Positions 21,840 through 35,100 of a stretch of DNA of 64,000 nucleotides are shown here, in pieces. The position numbers were made by a program, and so were the translations under genes. Within the stretch, counting starts at the first letter, position 1. Every line of letters starts with the position of its first letter. Origin of the DNA: Sthenelais limicola (taxonomy: Eukaryota; Annelida; Polychaeta; Phyllodocida; Sigalionidae); contig OW804098.1 of the NCBI GenBank assembly GCA_942159475.1, positions 1,588,383 through 1,652,382 of the forward strand, read 5' to 3'. The notes under the pieces are model-generated. The model did not search any database and had not been told where the DNA came from. It saw only the letters and a list, made by a program, of their open reading frames with translations.

Positions 21840-24560
21840 GGGTACTTTGCTAGTCAAAAATAAACGCAAACATTTTCAAATGTCCCTTGTTCTCTTCGCC
21901 GTCTAGAGCTTTTCTTGTTAGTCTATTCAAACTTGCGGCCGTTCTTTAAGCTTCCTTGTCATGTGACTTGCAGATCATGTGATCTAGTTTTTCGAATTGT
22001 ACAAAGCACTGCCTGACGTCACTGGACATATACATACATATTCTTGTAGAATATCCCACATATGTATTCAGCAGATGTCATTACACGTTGTGTCGCTTTA
22101 CCCAATCTTCACTGATTTAACAGATTAACTCTATAGTGTGAAGTTTGCAGTCAGAAAAATCCATTAGATGTCAATAATATTTAGGTTTATTACATACAAC
22201 CATGAATCCTATTCATATTGTGTTATTCTGGAGGTTAAACATACAATAAGTATTCACAACTCTTGCAGAACCAAGAAATAACATAGATATGACAAACAAA
22301 TAACAAAATTTGTTAAAGAAGTAACAGATATTTGTGCTCCTAAATATTGTCATGATCCCCCCATAATTCAATCAAAGTTATTTCAATAGTTTTTCTTTCA
22401 GTTATCAAGGTCAAAAGTCATTTGATCAAAAGAACATTGATAAATTAAGTCCTATAAATAACAATATTAGTACCTACATGATGATCTGTCCACGTGAGTG
22501 TGTGGCACTTTATAGTAGGAATAGTTAAAGGGTCATGGCCGCCATTGAGGGCCTAGTGCATGAGGGTTATTAATCCCTTTAGTCATCCTGATGCTGTTTT
22601 ACCCCCTCCTTATGATGGGAATAAAGCCTTTGTTCAGTTATGTCAATATTTTAAAAAGAGGGCCCTTTAGTCAATATATAGAAGAAGCTATTCACATCAC
22701 ATGCCTACATTACAGTTGGACTGGTATTCAAGAAAACTGGAACGAGCGCCTGTTGCGATATTTTACAGTTCTTGCCTATGTTCCAAGGAATCAATAATAT
22801 AATCAGGATCATATAGGTTACTTCTCCAAATAGATATGATGAATATCTTTCACGAAAGTAACGGAGGAAAGAACATTTTTCTGTGGCAATGGTCTAGGGT
22901 GGATACTATTCTATGTTTTAAAACGGTAGAACAATATATTGAAAAATACTTTGTAAGTCGCGTTTATTCTTGAAATCCTTGAATTGGGAACATCGTTTGT
23001 TAGCCTAACGATACATACAGTTCAATGTAAAGGTCATGGATACCTTAACAGGTATATCAAAGTGATTTAATATAAATCAGAAACATATGAATATACATAA
23101 TGAGCAAATAAATATGACCTTCATCATGGATTAGATAATGGCTGGAGATTCCTTTGAGGAAATTCTGGAGATTCTCAGAGGTTGACGATTGTTTTCTGTT
23201 CCAGACACACAAGCCTTAAGGCCAGTGTGTCATGTGGAAAAGAAATTTGAAGGATCCAGGCCGTCATTGCATAAACTGAGCACCTTTCGAAAACGGTCTC
23301 AGCACCAGTGTTTTGATTGGTTTTGGAGGTGCTTTTGAGGCTTCAACACACCTCCAACACATCTCCATCACGCAACACGGCATGGATCTCACAGCATGTT
23401 CAAAGTGTGTTGGAGGTGGGTTCAAATGGTTTTTAATTTTTCTAGTTAAAACGATAGCCACAAAAATATATCCCATTCATCTATAACTAAAGTTTAACTA
23501 AAGCTTTGATTCAACGCAATTTGTAATAAGTTATGTGGCGTGATATGAAGTTGTTTGTACATATTTGTAGATGAGGCCTATGCTGCACCAACCAGATTCT
23601 GTCATTAAGTCCCATAATTATGGAAGCCAGAGCAGATTGCGGGAGTAGTTTGGATTCATCAAACTGCACCTTCAAACTAATCATGTGTTTAATAAGGATC
23701 CTTGACAGGTATTTTGCTTCCATAGAGTAAAGATCAATGGTGTGTTCGGAAAGGGGCAGCTGTATTGTTTTGTATAGGCCCAATAATTGAAATTGGATTT
23801 GGGGAAAAGTCATAGTCAAAATCTCTTTCTATGGATTCATTTCATTGGTTGTTATTGATTGATTGTCGGGACCATTGTTTCCGATTGATACTATTGTGAA
23901 GGGCTAAGGCCTAGGTGCATTCAAGACAATGGGAGCCTATCAAATAACTATATCAAGCTCATTGATAGGCCCTGCCCACATAGTCCATAACAGTGTACCA
24001 TATACCTCTACATATACATGTTATGTGATACAATACAAATACTAAATATTATATATGTTGGATTGACCTAACGGAGATCAAACAACATGTATAATTTCAA
24101 TGGGGTATGATAGATATGACGATGAATGAGTGATAAGTTAGGTTTAAATGATTTGGTGTGAGAAATAATATAAGAGATACAACGTAACATTGTATTATTT
24201 GAAACTGACGTTATTAAATTTTATTTCATGGGCAACCAGGGGGAACTACACTTTAGAGTGTCCAGTCCATCTCCTTGAATGTCATTGCATAAAATATAAA
24301 TGTGTAGTGCCATGCGAACAAGGCTATTTTCACTACTACTGACAGAAGTTTTAATATCACACTATACTGCTAGGCGTATAGTTATAGTGAGTTACCACAA
24401 CTATTCTTCTTTTCTTATGATATATGTTACCAACTACCATTATAGAATTACACCATGAGTTGTAAACATTCCTTTCAGTTGTTTCCATTAAAATTAATAT
24501 TAATAGTTGACCGCTGTCCTGTTCTTATTTCCCCTCCATAAATGAGCCAGTGGGTCACTA
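21840..24560. other. No gene recognised
   Basis: AT-rich spacer between the NLR gene 3' end and the region upstream of the CTLD gene. Only short unsupported ORFs; a weak inverted repeat around 23290-23420. Confidence 0.4.
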
Positions 24561-24727
24561 CAAATGAGCTTCAAAATGCAGTTTAACGTAACAGAACTGA
24601 TGCTTTTATTCAAGGCAATATCAAATATACTTAGATATACCTAGTATTGACCTTTTTGCAGTCTAATTTAGCAGAATTTACTAAATGTGTAGAGCTGCCA
24701 ATTGTACATTTTCTGAAAATATGGCCT
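24560..24727. mobile_element. MITE family B copy
   Basis: One end is TAGAGCTGCCAATTGTACAT then TTTCTGAAAAT, the family B terminus; the other end is degraded. Its minus strand carries AATAAA at 24610-24605. Confidence 0.55.
24605..24610 (-). promoter_or_regulatory. Candidate polyadenylation signal
   Basis: Minus-strand AATAAA about 280 bases after the stop codon of the terminal NLR exon, inside a MITE family B copy. It is the first clear signal found downstream. Confidence 0.4.
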
Positions 24728-24891
24728 TAAAAACCTTAAGTAATAGACTATCCAAAAATGAAAATATTACAACAAAGAGAAAAATGAAAAATATCATTCT
24801 TGCAAAATGTGACTCATTTTTCTCAAAAAGCAAATATTTCTATACATGGTAATGTCTGAATGAGTGACATACATAAGTAAATGAAACACAG

Positions 24892-26184
24892 TTAGTTGCA
24901 GTCCCAGCGCTGCATCCACATCTTCTTAGGGGGAATATATTGGATGGGAAGAGAATGGGCGGGAAGTGGAGCTAATGAATTTGCACTCAATGGATCAACT
25001 CTGTTATTTGTCTCTTGTGAATCTGCACTCTGCCCTCCAGGAGAATCTGTCTCTTCAGAAGACAATGAATCCTCACATTCAGCTGGTATAGACTCACTCA
25101 AGGGGCACTCCACATCCTCTCCAGCCACTGACCTGTACCTAGGCTCATCAAGCAGCTGTTGTAGTAAAGCTCTGTCCCTGCTGCTGGTAACCTCTATATC
25201 CAGGGTTACCTCTGTATAGTCTAACACCAATGAGTCAAGGTTTTGTTTTACTGCATGTAGCTGTCCCACACATGCCAACAGTTGAGACATGTTGATGTGA
25301 CCCCTATACACCTCTATACTGAGGTGTGGTTCCTTGGCCTGTGTGTGGTACTCTACTAGAGTGTGGAGGATGGGGAGAAGTGCTGTGGGGGGATCAACCA
25401 CCTCAAACACAATACTTATATCAGCAAGGGTTAATTTGTCCTCTAGTGTTGCTTTTAGTCTAGTGTAATTCTCACAGGTAAAGTCCATGTCCTGATCAAA
25501 GTCAAGTTCTATCTCCACGTGAAATGGTTGTGGAGGAGGTATGTATGGGTGAGGGTCAGACAGCCATTGCTGTAAGATATCAGTATGGTCTCTCACACTC
25601 CCAGCTTCTATAGTGTAGGAATCCTCATGTTTCACATATCCATGTCTGTCAGTGCCTGTCACTGGGTACACATCAGCATCAACATCACTATCCACCATTA
25701 CACACCAAGGCTCCTCCATTAGCCCCCAGTACTGCTGGTTGTGCCTCACCTGTATATAAGCCTCTGGGTCATCAATCTCTATACATGGACGCCACAGCTC
25801 CACATTCACACCTGCTGGCTTCACCTCCAGCAGATCAGTTAGTGCCTGTAACAACTCAGTAGCAAGGATAGCTCCAAGCATGATGGTCACATGTTTACAC
25901 ATGTGTTGCAGGGCACTATGTTTGTAGCTTGTGGTAAGGCCTTGTAGCACTGGGTGGATATTGAGTGATTCATATAGTCCAGCCTCCTGCTCAGGTAGTT
26001 CCATTACTGCACTGTCACACTGGGGCAGGGCAGAGAATAGTTCCCTGTATCCTTCCCTGGAGTACATAGACTCCTGTACATCACCAAATACACGCTGTAG
26101 CCCTGTAACATCTATAGACAGCTGAGGTATATGCTGAGGCTTGTATTCACTGTTGGACCAGCACAGCAGGGCGTGTCCCCCCAT
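24892..26184 (-). CDS. Long terminal exon of unknown fold, probable NLR C-terminus
   Basis: A 430-codon open segment ending in TAA, on the same strand and downstream of the NACHT exon. Reading frame stays open to a TAG at about 26231; possible acceptors are TGTTATAG, CTATACAG, CCCTGCAG and, in the phase needed by exon 7, GTCCAACAG near 26154. It has acidic, mixed alpha/beta character (LSIDVTGLQRVF, FHVEIELDFDQDMDF, PHLSIEVYRGH) with an acidic serine-rich tail. No LRR or other known domain recognised. It could instead be a separate gene. Confidence 0.6.
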   Translation of the reverse strand: MGGHALLCWSNSEYKPQHIPQLSIDVTGLQRVFGDVQESMYSREGYRELFSALPQCDSAVMELPEQEAGLYESLNIHPVLQGLTTSYKHSALQHMCKHVTIMLGAILATELLQALTDLLEVKPAGVNVELWRPCIEIDDPEAYIQVRHNQQYWGLMEEPWCVMVDSDVDADVYPVTGTDRHGYVKHEDSYTIEAGSVRDHTDILQQWLSDPHPYIPPPQPFHVEIELDFDQDMDFTCENYTRLKATLEDKLTLADISIVFEVVDPPTALLPILHTLVEYHTQAKEPHLSIEVYRGHINMSQLLACVGQLHAVKQNLDSLVLDYTEVTLDIEVTSSRDRALLQQLLDEPRYRSVAGEDVECPLSESIPAECEDSLSSEETDSPGGQSADSQETNNRVDPLSANSLAPLPAHSLPIQYIPPKKMWMQRWDCN

Positions 26185-29100
26185 CTGCAGGGCACCAGCT
26201 GTATAGTTGGTAGTTGTTGTCTCTTCCCACTATAACAGCCCATCTCGTTCTGCCCTCTATCCTGCAGTATGTGGCAGACCTACCAGATCTGGAAAATAAA
26301 GTTTTACTTTTAGTCAGCTAGAGATTAGGTTATTGGGCTACTTCCCTTTTTAATGTCGCTATGTGTGCCCATCTGGTGCCTCCAAGGGCAAACCATAGAA
26401 AAAACTTACTCAAGTTGGTACATTTGAAATGTTCTTAGTCATATATTTTGTGATTTTGGCTTCTAAGAATGGACGCTTGTTCTTACAGTTGAACAATGTT
26501 TTACTTGTATTTTTTTAAATATGACTACCACCATGCCATTTAAACCTATGCATGTTGTTTACATAATTATAATTGTTGTGGGCCTATTAATGTATGGCCA
26601 GAAATAACTGATTTCCTTTTATTTTCATGTGTTATTTTCACTGAATTCGGCTGAACACGGCTTTCAAGGTTAATGTTACACATTGGGTTTGCTTTCACTG
26701 TATTATCACACTATGGAGACATATGTAACAATTATAACACATTTGAGTATATATTGGTCTCTCACATTATAATAATGGCTCCTGTCATTCCTCTACCCTC
26801 TCCCTCTCTGTTCCCTCTCTCCTCTCTCTCTCCTCTCTCTCCCTCCACCCATGCCTCTCTCTCCACTCTCTCTCCTCTCCTCTCACCTCTCTACACTCTC
26901 TCTCCACTCCCTCCCTCTCTCTCTCATCAGTCTCTCCTCTCTCCCTATCTCTCACCTCTCTCTCTCCTCTCTCTCCTCTCTCTCCTCTCTCTCCACCTCT
27001 CTCTCCTCTCTCTGCTCTCTCTGCTCTCCTCTCCTGTCTCTCCTGTCTCTCCTTTCTCTCCTCTCTCTCTTCTCTCCACTCTCTTCCTCTCTCAATCCAC
27101 TCTCTCACTCCACTCTCTCACTCCACTCGCACCTCTCTCTCCACTCTCTCCCCTCTCTCACCTCTCCTCCACCTCTCTCCCCTCTCCTCACCTCTCTCTC
27201 CTCTCTCTCTCCTCTCTCTCCTCCCTCTCCTCTCTCTACTCTCCCCTCTCTCTCCTCGCTTTCCTCTCTCTTATCTCAATCTCTCCTCTCTCCCTATCTC
27301 TCTCCTCTCTCTCTCCCCTCTCTCTCCGCTCTCCCTCTCTCTCACCTCTCTCCCCTCTCTCACCTCTCTCCTCCTCTCTCTCCTCTCTCCTCCTCCCCTC
27401 TCCTCTCTCTCCCTTCCCCTCCACTCTCTCCCTCCCTCCTCTCTCTCTCATCTCAGTCCCTCCTCTCTCCCTCTCTCTAACCTCTCTGTCCCCTCTCTCT
27501 CCTCTCCCTCCCTCTCTCTCTCCTCTCTCTCTCCTCTCTCTGTTCTCTCTCCCTCCTCTCTCTCTCCTCTCACTCTCCGACTCTCCTCTCCATCTACTCT
27601 TCCTTACACACCTCTCTCCCTCCTCTCCTTTCTCTCCTCTCTCCCCTCTCCTTTCTCTCCTCTCTCTCTCCTCTCTCTCTCTCTTTCTCCACTGTCTCTC
27701 CTCTCTCCTCTCTCTCCTCTCTCTCCTCTCTCTCCTCTCTCTCCTCTCTCCTCTCTCTCCTCTCTTTCCCTCTCTCTCCTCTCTTTCCTCTCTCTCCTCT
27801 CTCTCCCTCTCTCTCCTCTCTCTCCTCTCTCTCCTCTCTCTCCTCTCTCTCCTCCTCTCTCCTCTCTCTCTTCTCTCTCCTCCCTCTCCTCTCTCTCCTC
27901 CCTCTCTCCCTCTCTCTCCTCACTTTCCTCTCTCTCCTCTCTCTCCTCTCTCTCCTCTCTCTCCTCTCTCTCCTCTCTCTCCTCTCTCCTCCCTCTCTCC
28001 TTTCTCTCTCTACTCTCTCTCTCCTCTCTCTCTCTCCTCTCTCTTCCCCCCCTCTCCTTTTTCTTGTCTCTCTCTTTGCCCTCTCCTCTTGCTCATCCCT
28101 CCTCCCTTTCTCCTGTCTCTCTCCTCTCTCTTACTCCTCTCAGTCCTCTTACTCCACTTTCTCCTCTCTCTTTCCTTTCTCTCCTCTCTCTCCTCGCTTT
28201 CCTCTCTCTCCTCTCTCTCCTCGCTCTCCTCTCTCTCCTCTCTCTCCTCTCTCTCCTCTCTCTCCTCTCTCTCCTCTCTCTCCTCTCTCTCCTCTCTCTC
28301 CTCTCTCTCCCTCTCTCTCCTCTCTCTCCTCTCTCTCCTCTCTCTCCTCTCTCTCCTCTCTCTCCTCTCTCTCCTCTCTCTCCTCTCTCTCCTCTCTCTC
28401 CTCTCTCTCCTCTCTCTCCTCTCTCTCCTCTCCCTCTCTCCTTTTTCTCCTCTCTCTCTTCGCCCTCTCCTCTCGCTCATCCCTCCCCCCTCTCTCCTGT
28501 CTCCCTCCTCTCTCTTACTCCTCTCAGTCCTCTTATTCCACTTTCTCCTCTCTCTTTCCTCCCTCTCCCTCTCCTCGTTTCACACTTGGTGGCGGGTCAA
28601 ATCTCGGAACCCCGACAAGAAGTAGGCAATATATATAATGATATGTGATATACACATACATATTATATAAACATAAACAATGAACTTCAATCGTTTTCCA
28701 GGGCCATATTGTGACAGTACCGGGGGCTCGTACAATGGTTTATGGCATATTTAACTAGTTTCATATGCATATTTTTCATCAATCACTGTTTTTTTTTCAC
28801 TTCTACCTCCCCAGAATCTCGGTAGGCCTCATACACAGTCACCTAGAGTGTGGTTGGGGAAGGCTAGCCTTATAGTGTGGGTGGAATGTGGGTTGGAATG
28901 AGCGAATCAAAGTTGTATTATGTCAAAACCCATATGTAGGCCTACAAACGTAACAGCCTCTAAGGTTGAGTGTTTTGTCGCCGTGCACACTGCCTATTCG
29001 ATTCTCGCATTCTTTCCCAGGTGCCTGCAGATCCTTCTTTCTATCTCTTTCCTTGTCTCTCTAATCTGTCCCTCTCTGAGCTCTAGCTTTTATTTCCTTT

Positions 29101-32100
29101 CTCTGTCTACGGTTGTAAATGTGGTCATTATCATTTAGATAGGGGTAGCAGGTTAATAAAATTCCCTATAATGTATTTCACTATAAGTCATTGCATCCTA
29201 ATTTTCCCGGATAGGTTTCAGGAGTCTTAAATTTGAATCCCATAGCATCGGAACCAGAGGCATCATTTCTCCTCCCAACCAGTGCAGGCTGACTGGGTTA
29301 TCATTGGCTGGCCGTCTGTACAACTGTATAGTTACCTATAGCTATATGCATATCAAAGCAGGATATTATATCCAGGACCAAATATACAAAAAAGTATGGT
29401 GTTAAAAGAGGGTGTACAGCAATCAATTCCAACCCCCCTCTCCTCTGTTCTTCTCTAATACATCAACCTGCGTCTGTCTTCCATCATCTCTCTCATGTCT
29501 CTCTCTTCCTTTCTCTGTCTACAGTTGAAAGTGTCCAAGGTTGAAAGTTGATGGTCATTATCTAATGTATTTCATTATAAGTCATTGGATCTTTATATTT
29601 AGGAACTGTGTTTTTCTGGACACGTTTCCAGAAAAAAAATTGTTCCCACACCTGAGTGCTCTAGACCAGACTTACGCAAAAGCAATAGTTCTTAGCTAGA
29701 GCTCAAGGAGGGACAAACATTACAAAAAATACTCCATAAGGTCAGGCTCACACTAACAACTGTACTCTTTTTGAGTGACTAGAGTGGACAATTAAACAAA
29801 AATTGCCCCACTTTCCCACACAAAAATCCCTAAAACAAAATAAATAAATAAAAAAAAACAATGATGAAATCATTGGACCGCCTCTCTTCTAGTCTATTGA
29901 AGACAGTATAAGAAGGGAAGAGAGAGAATATCTAACAAAGCACTTGAAGAGGCCCAACAGCCGAAACCGCAAATAAACCAGTCATTAATTAAAACCATAT
30001 AACTACAGCATCAGACAAAAAAAAACCCTCCCCCTCCAAACCTTTATATTAACTCCCCCCACCCCTTCACAAGGCCATGCCATCAAGGCATGAGACCTGT
30101 GCAAGTCTAGAGCAAGTCTAACTCAGACCCCCAGACCTAGGTAAAGCAAAACCAGGCATGGGGAACAAGACTTGATTGAGGTCACATCCTCAGGGATTGG
30201 AGATCTGGCGAGAAATACAAACCCAAAAGCAAAGTATAAAAGGACCTCTGCTACACCAGATTGTCATTCAGCGGTCGTGCAGGTTAGGTGTTTGTCTACC
30301 CAATACATTTCCAGATGGTTCTAGCCCAGAATTCTTGGTCTCCAGTGAGATTGCACCAATCAATATCTAGGTTATTCTAGTTGTCAGTTGTTTGATGAGT
30401 GATGTCTGTGGACCCTCTTATTTGTCCACGTAGATTAAAGTGTCAAACTCAAATGGAAACAATCAAGATGAAGAGGGACAACAGAGTGAATGAACTCATC
30501 ATCCCATGAAGAAAACTTTTCACCACTCCACCAGGAAGATCAGCTCTAACAGCCTCTAAGGCTAAACTCACCAACATTGACTATTGATACTGAAACCTAT
30601 TACTGATATTTATTTGTGATTAGATCTTTCTTAAAATCCTTTCACTTACTCTATATAGTGAGTAGGCAATAATCTGTCCATGGTTCCACCAATAACCTCA
30701 TCACGGCAATTGCCCGTCAGTTGTTCAAGACAAGCACGCATGTGTTTTTCCAGGAAGCCACTGTTATAGTTATAATTACTATGAATGTCTGCAATATGTC
30801 TCCACCATGAACGTTGTCGCAAGGAATCATTCCCAGTAAACTGTTCATTCAACTGAATGCGGTACTTCTGTAATATAACAAAGAGAGGACTGTCTGGTTC
30901 AGGACTTGACATCACCAGGTCAAACATGGTTGTGTCTTGCCTCACATCATCAGGCTTTATTCCCTTCAATATCTCCTGATGCAGATTTCTCAAGTCTCTG
31001 TATACTGGATCATTGGGCAAATCCTCTTTCTCTGGCACAGATATAATCAGGCAGCGTATCATGAAGGTCAACATTTTGACCCTTTCACTTTGGTCCATTG
31101 TTTCACTCTCATTGAGACCTTGGCACAGCATCAGTTGTACATTTGCCCAGCTTTTGCTGGAGCAGAAGTAGCTCAAAAGCAAATAACGTGTTTCAGTAGG
31201 CAGAGACATGAGTGCATCTACCACCATGAACTCCCTGAAGCTCTCATGGAAAGCTTCATATGTGTCATGATAATCACCAAACATGTCTGGTGTTCTATTT
31301 CTGATCAATAGTTTTGTCAACACACTGTCTGTGTCTTGGCCAAACTTACTCAGAACATCATTGGTGACATTCTCATTACATACAATTGACCACAGAAACA
31401 TGCGAGTGAATTTGTTCAGAGTTTCACCAGAAATATTTTGCTGTTTGGTTTCCCCTTTGGTTTTGGTTTCACGATTTATTAGAGTTTTGAATATTATAGT
31501 ATATAGCCTGTGTGTTTTGATTGTACCAATGTCTTCAAGTTTGATCCAGTCTTGACTTACACCATAGCATACCAGTAGTAACCTCAATGGATTACAAAGG
31601 ACTGATTCAATATTTGCATCACTTGAATTCATCCGAAAGTATTCTGCCAGAGAAGTACAGTTGTTATGGGCCTCATATTTCTCCACAAACTGAATTCCCT
31701 GCTTTACTGAGAATCCTTTGATTTCCAAATGTCTGTCAAATAAACTTTCATCCACACCGGCTAGATTGTCTCTAGTTGTAACAAAGACAATTGCAGAGCC
31801 AATAGATTTACATTCTCTCACAAAGTCCTGCACCTTCATTACTATATCCAAGTTTTTGACCTCGTCAATACCATCAACAAAGACGTACAATTTCAATTCA
31901 TTGCCCTCCTTAGCAGCTTTGGATAATTCTTTTGCAAACTTTCCATGGATATTTTCAGATATGGCTCTCCAGACACCATCTCCAGTCAAGGTGTTGGCTG
32001 CGATAAACACCATGAGTGATTTCTCTGGCTTTGGGGATGACTTCTGCTTCTGTGTCCAGTCATGGATGATGCTGCGACTGTAGGTACTCTTGCCGCAGCC

Positions 32101-35100
32101 CACAGGCCCTGATAGTAGAACAGTGTGGGGAGCTGGCTTGCCCTGGAACTCCTTGAAGACTGAGTCCTTTGTGATGGGAACAGCTGGTCTAGAAATGTAT
32201 TAAACATATCAGTCATTAACTCACGTCAAACACCCCATCATAGGTGGCTTTTGTACATTTAACAGGATGTGTATGTGGTAATGGGGAATTTATACTGACT
32301 TTGAACGCAACTAGATGGTGTGATGACAAATTACCTGTGTGTAAGAAATGGTTGTTTGGGGAATTGGGCTCCAAGCAGAGGTTGTACAATAAGCCTACTT
32401 AGTTTTAGAATCACATATTGAGTTCCAGGTAGATACTTACGCTTTAGGACCTTCATCAGTATCCATGCGGATGACAACCTCCACATAGTTGCGGCTTACG
32501 TCCAACATGTCTTTCTTGAAGAGGTCTATGATTGGGACCCTCATAACGTCCTCAGACTTGCTGCTGTGATCTAGTATTGCTGCAAGAATAGATCCACATA
32601 GATAATATTATCTATTCATCTCATGAAATAATTGACTCTGACTCTGAACAGTTCAACAAGTCACTCATGACATGCACAAACACCTACAAATGGCATGCAG
32701 TAACTTCTCACTGACAAACCAAACTGCCCTAAAACTCAACCTCAAAGACCACAAACTTATAACTGCAAGTCAAGCAGACATTTCTTGCTGATAAACCTAT
32801 ACCCAAACCCCCCAAACCCCACTGATGAGTACGTCAAGCAGTAACCTCAAGCTGGCTTTACCAAACTTCACAAAACCAACCCACTAGTTTAAGTCCCTTA
32901 GTTCAGAAACTTCGAAAGCACTAACTGATAGTTAGAGACAGCAGTGGGTGAGGGCCATGAAATTCTTCACCAAATATATCACCTGTGAGCCCATATCACT
33001 TTAGCAGACCTGTTTTGTAAACCAGACATGTATTACTTGTAATTAAAATAAGTCAGTTGCATACTGGAATATAAAGCCTCTATTTATTTCTCCTTTCACA
33101 ATAGTTTACCAAATATATATTTAAGTAATAAACTAAATGTTCAGTACAAGATTTCAAATTGTTCACAAAAAAATGAGTATTCATCTCATTTCATATAAAT
33201 CAATGTTATAACAAATATATATATTCAGATATACCCCATATTCATCCTTTTTCAGCCTGATTTAACATAACTTAATGTATAGAGCTGCCAATTGTACACT
33301 TTTTTAAAATCTGACCCACACAGTTATTAATATTGCCGATGCACATCCTACAATGGTATTACCCATACTAGACTACAACTCCCCAATATATAACTTTGCA
33401 ACCAACAACAACATGAACAAAATAGAACACATCCAGACAAGAGCCGTCCACATCACCACACACACCTAGAAGCATGAGTCAGCATCATGCAAACAAGCAT
33501 AACAGGGTCTTGCAACCCTGGCAGACACATGCCAAAAACAGATGCTTTGCCTCATGTACAAGCGTTTCCAAGAACAGCTACACAAAGCACCCACCCAAAC
33601 TCAATCCACTCGCTCACAACACACCAACAACCTACCATTGTCACTACCAAAACTGAAGCATTCAACCCCCCACCCTGCTACAGCGGAGCCAAAGCATGAA
33701 ACACCTCTCCTTGGCACAAAAAATACACCTGACTATAAACAGTTCAAACAATCACTCATGACATGCACAAACACCTACAAATGTCATGCAGTAACTCACT
33801 GACAAACCAAACTGCCCTAATAACTCAACCTCAAACACCACAAACTTACAAATTTTTTTGCTGACAAACCTATACCCAAACCCCCAAACCCCAGTAATAA
33901 GTAAGTCAATCAGTAACCTTAAGCTTACTTCACCAAACCACACTCAACCAACCCACTAGTTTAAGTCCCTTAGTGCAGAAACTATGAAAGCACTAACTGG
34001 TAGTTAGAGACAGCAGTGGGTGCAGGACCATGACGTTCTTCACCAAATATATCACCTGTGAGCCCATATCACTTTAGCAGACCTGTTTTGTAAACCAGAC
34101 ATGTATCATTTGTAATTAAAATAAGTCAGTTGCATCCTGGAATATAAAGCCTCTATTTATTTCTCCTTTCACAATAGTTTACCAATATCCCAAATATATA
34201 TTCAAGTAATAAACTAAGTTGTCTTGTTCAGTTAAGAATAGAGACTTACCTTTATCTAGGGTTTCCCCATCTATACAAGCCGGAGCCTGACTGGTGGAGG
34301 GAGCAGGATGAGTGGTGCTTCCTCCAGTGGGGAAGCCTCCTTGGGGATCTATAAACAATAATTTATAGATCATCCATTAAGAAATAATAGGCCTCACAAA
34401 CACTTACTTACTGATCGTTCATATAGAAATATTTATTTATACAAAGTGAGAAAAGGTAGCTTAGCCCACAAAGGGGCCTGGAGTGTTCAATAATCTGTTC
34501 TTGTAGAAAAACACACTTCAATGTTCATGGAATTAGTCTGCTCTCATTGCATTCATTTAACCAAATATTGATAGAAGCAATTCGTCCTGTTAAGGTTTCT
34601 CCTCCTCAAGGAACCAAGAGTCGTTATAGATTAGTATTCATACTTCCTTGTTGCCAATATAAACAGACGATCTAGAGTGTGCATGAATGTTACATATTAG
34701 AAATATTGTCCCTATCAACCTGATTGACCCTTTCAATTTGTATTTAATTTTTAAGAAGAGCTGTCAGATTATATCAAATGTATTGTGAAATTATGAATAA
34801 CCATTATTCATGAAATGGAGGTGTACTGTAAAACATTATTTAGCATGATCAAGTTATCCATAAGCAGAGAACTTGCTTTACTATACATGAATAAAACCAT
34901 GATGTTTAATCTCCTAAACTGCCCAGGGAACACATTGTTCATTAATATAGATCATATTTCCAGAGTCATACAGAAGACCCAGACTCATTACAGGCAATTA
35001 TCCTGTTTTTCTTTTTTCTTTCTTTTATTTTCTAGTCAGGTACTTTGTATTACATTAGAATCGATCTGATGAGATTCTGGGAGGTTTTTTTTCTCTATAG

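Noticed and set aside
26673..28648. 650-codon Leu/Ser ORF and Arg/Glu counterparts
   Set aside because: Product of a 9-bp CT repeat; no domain, no codon signal.
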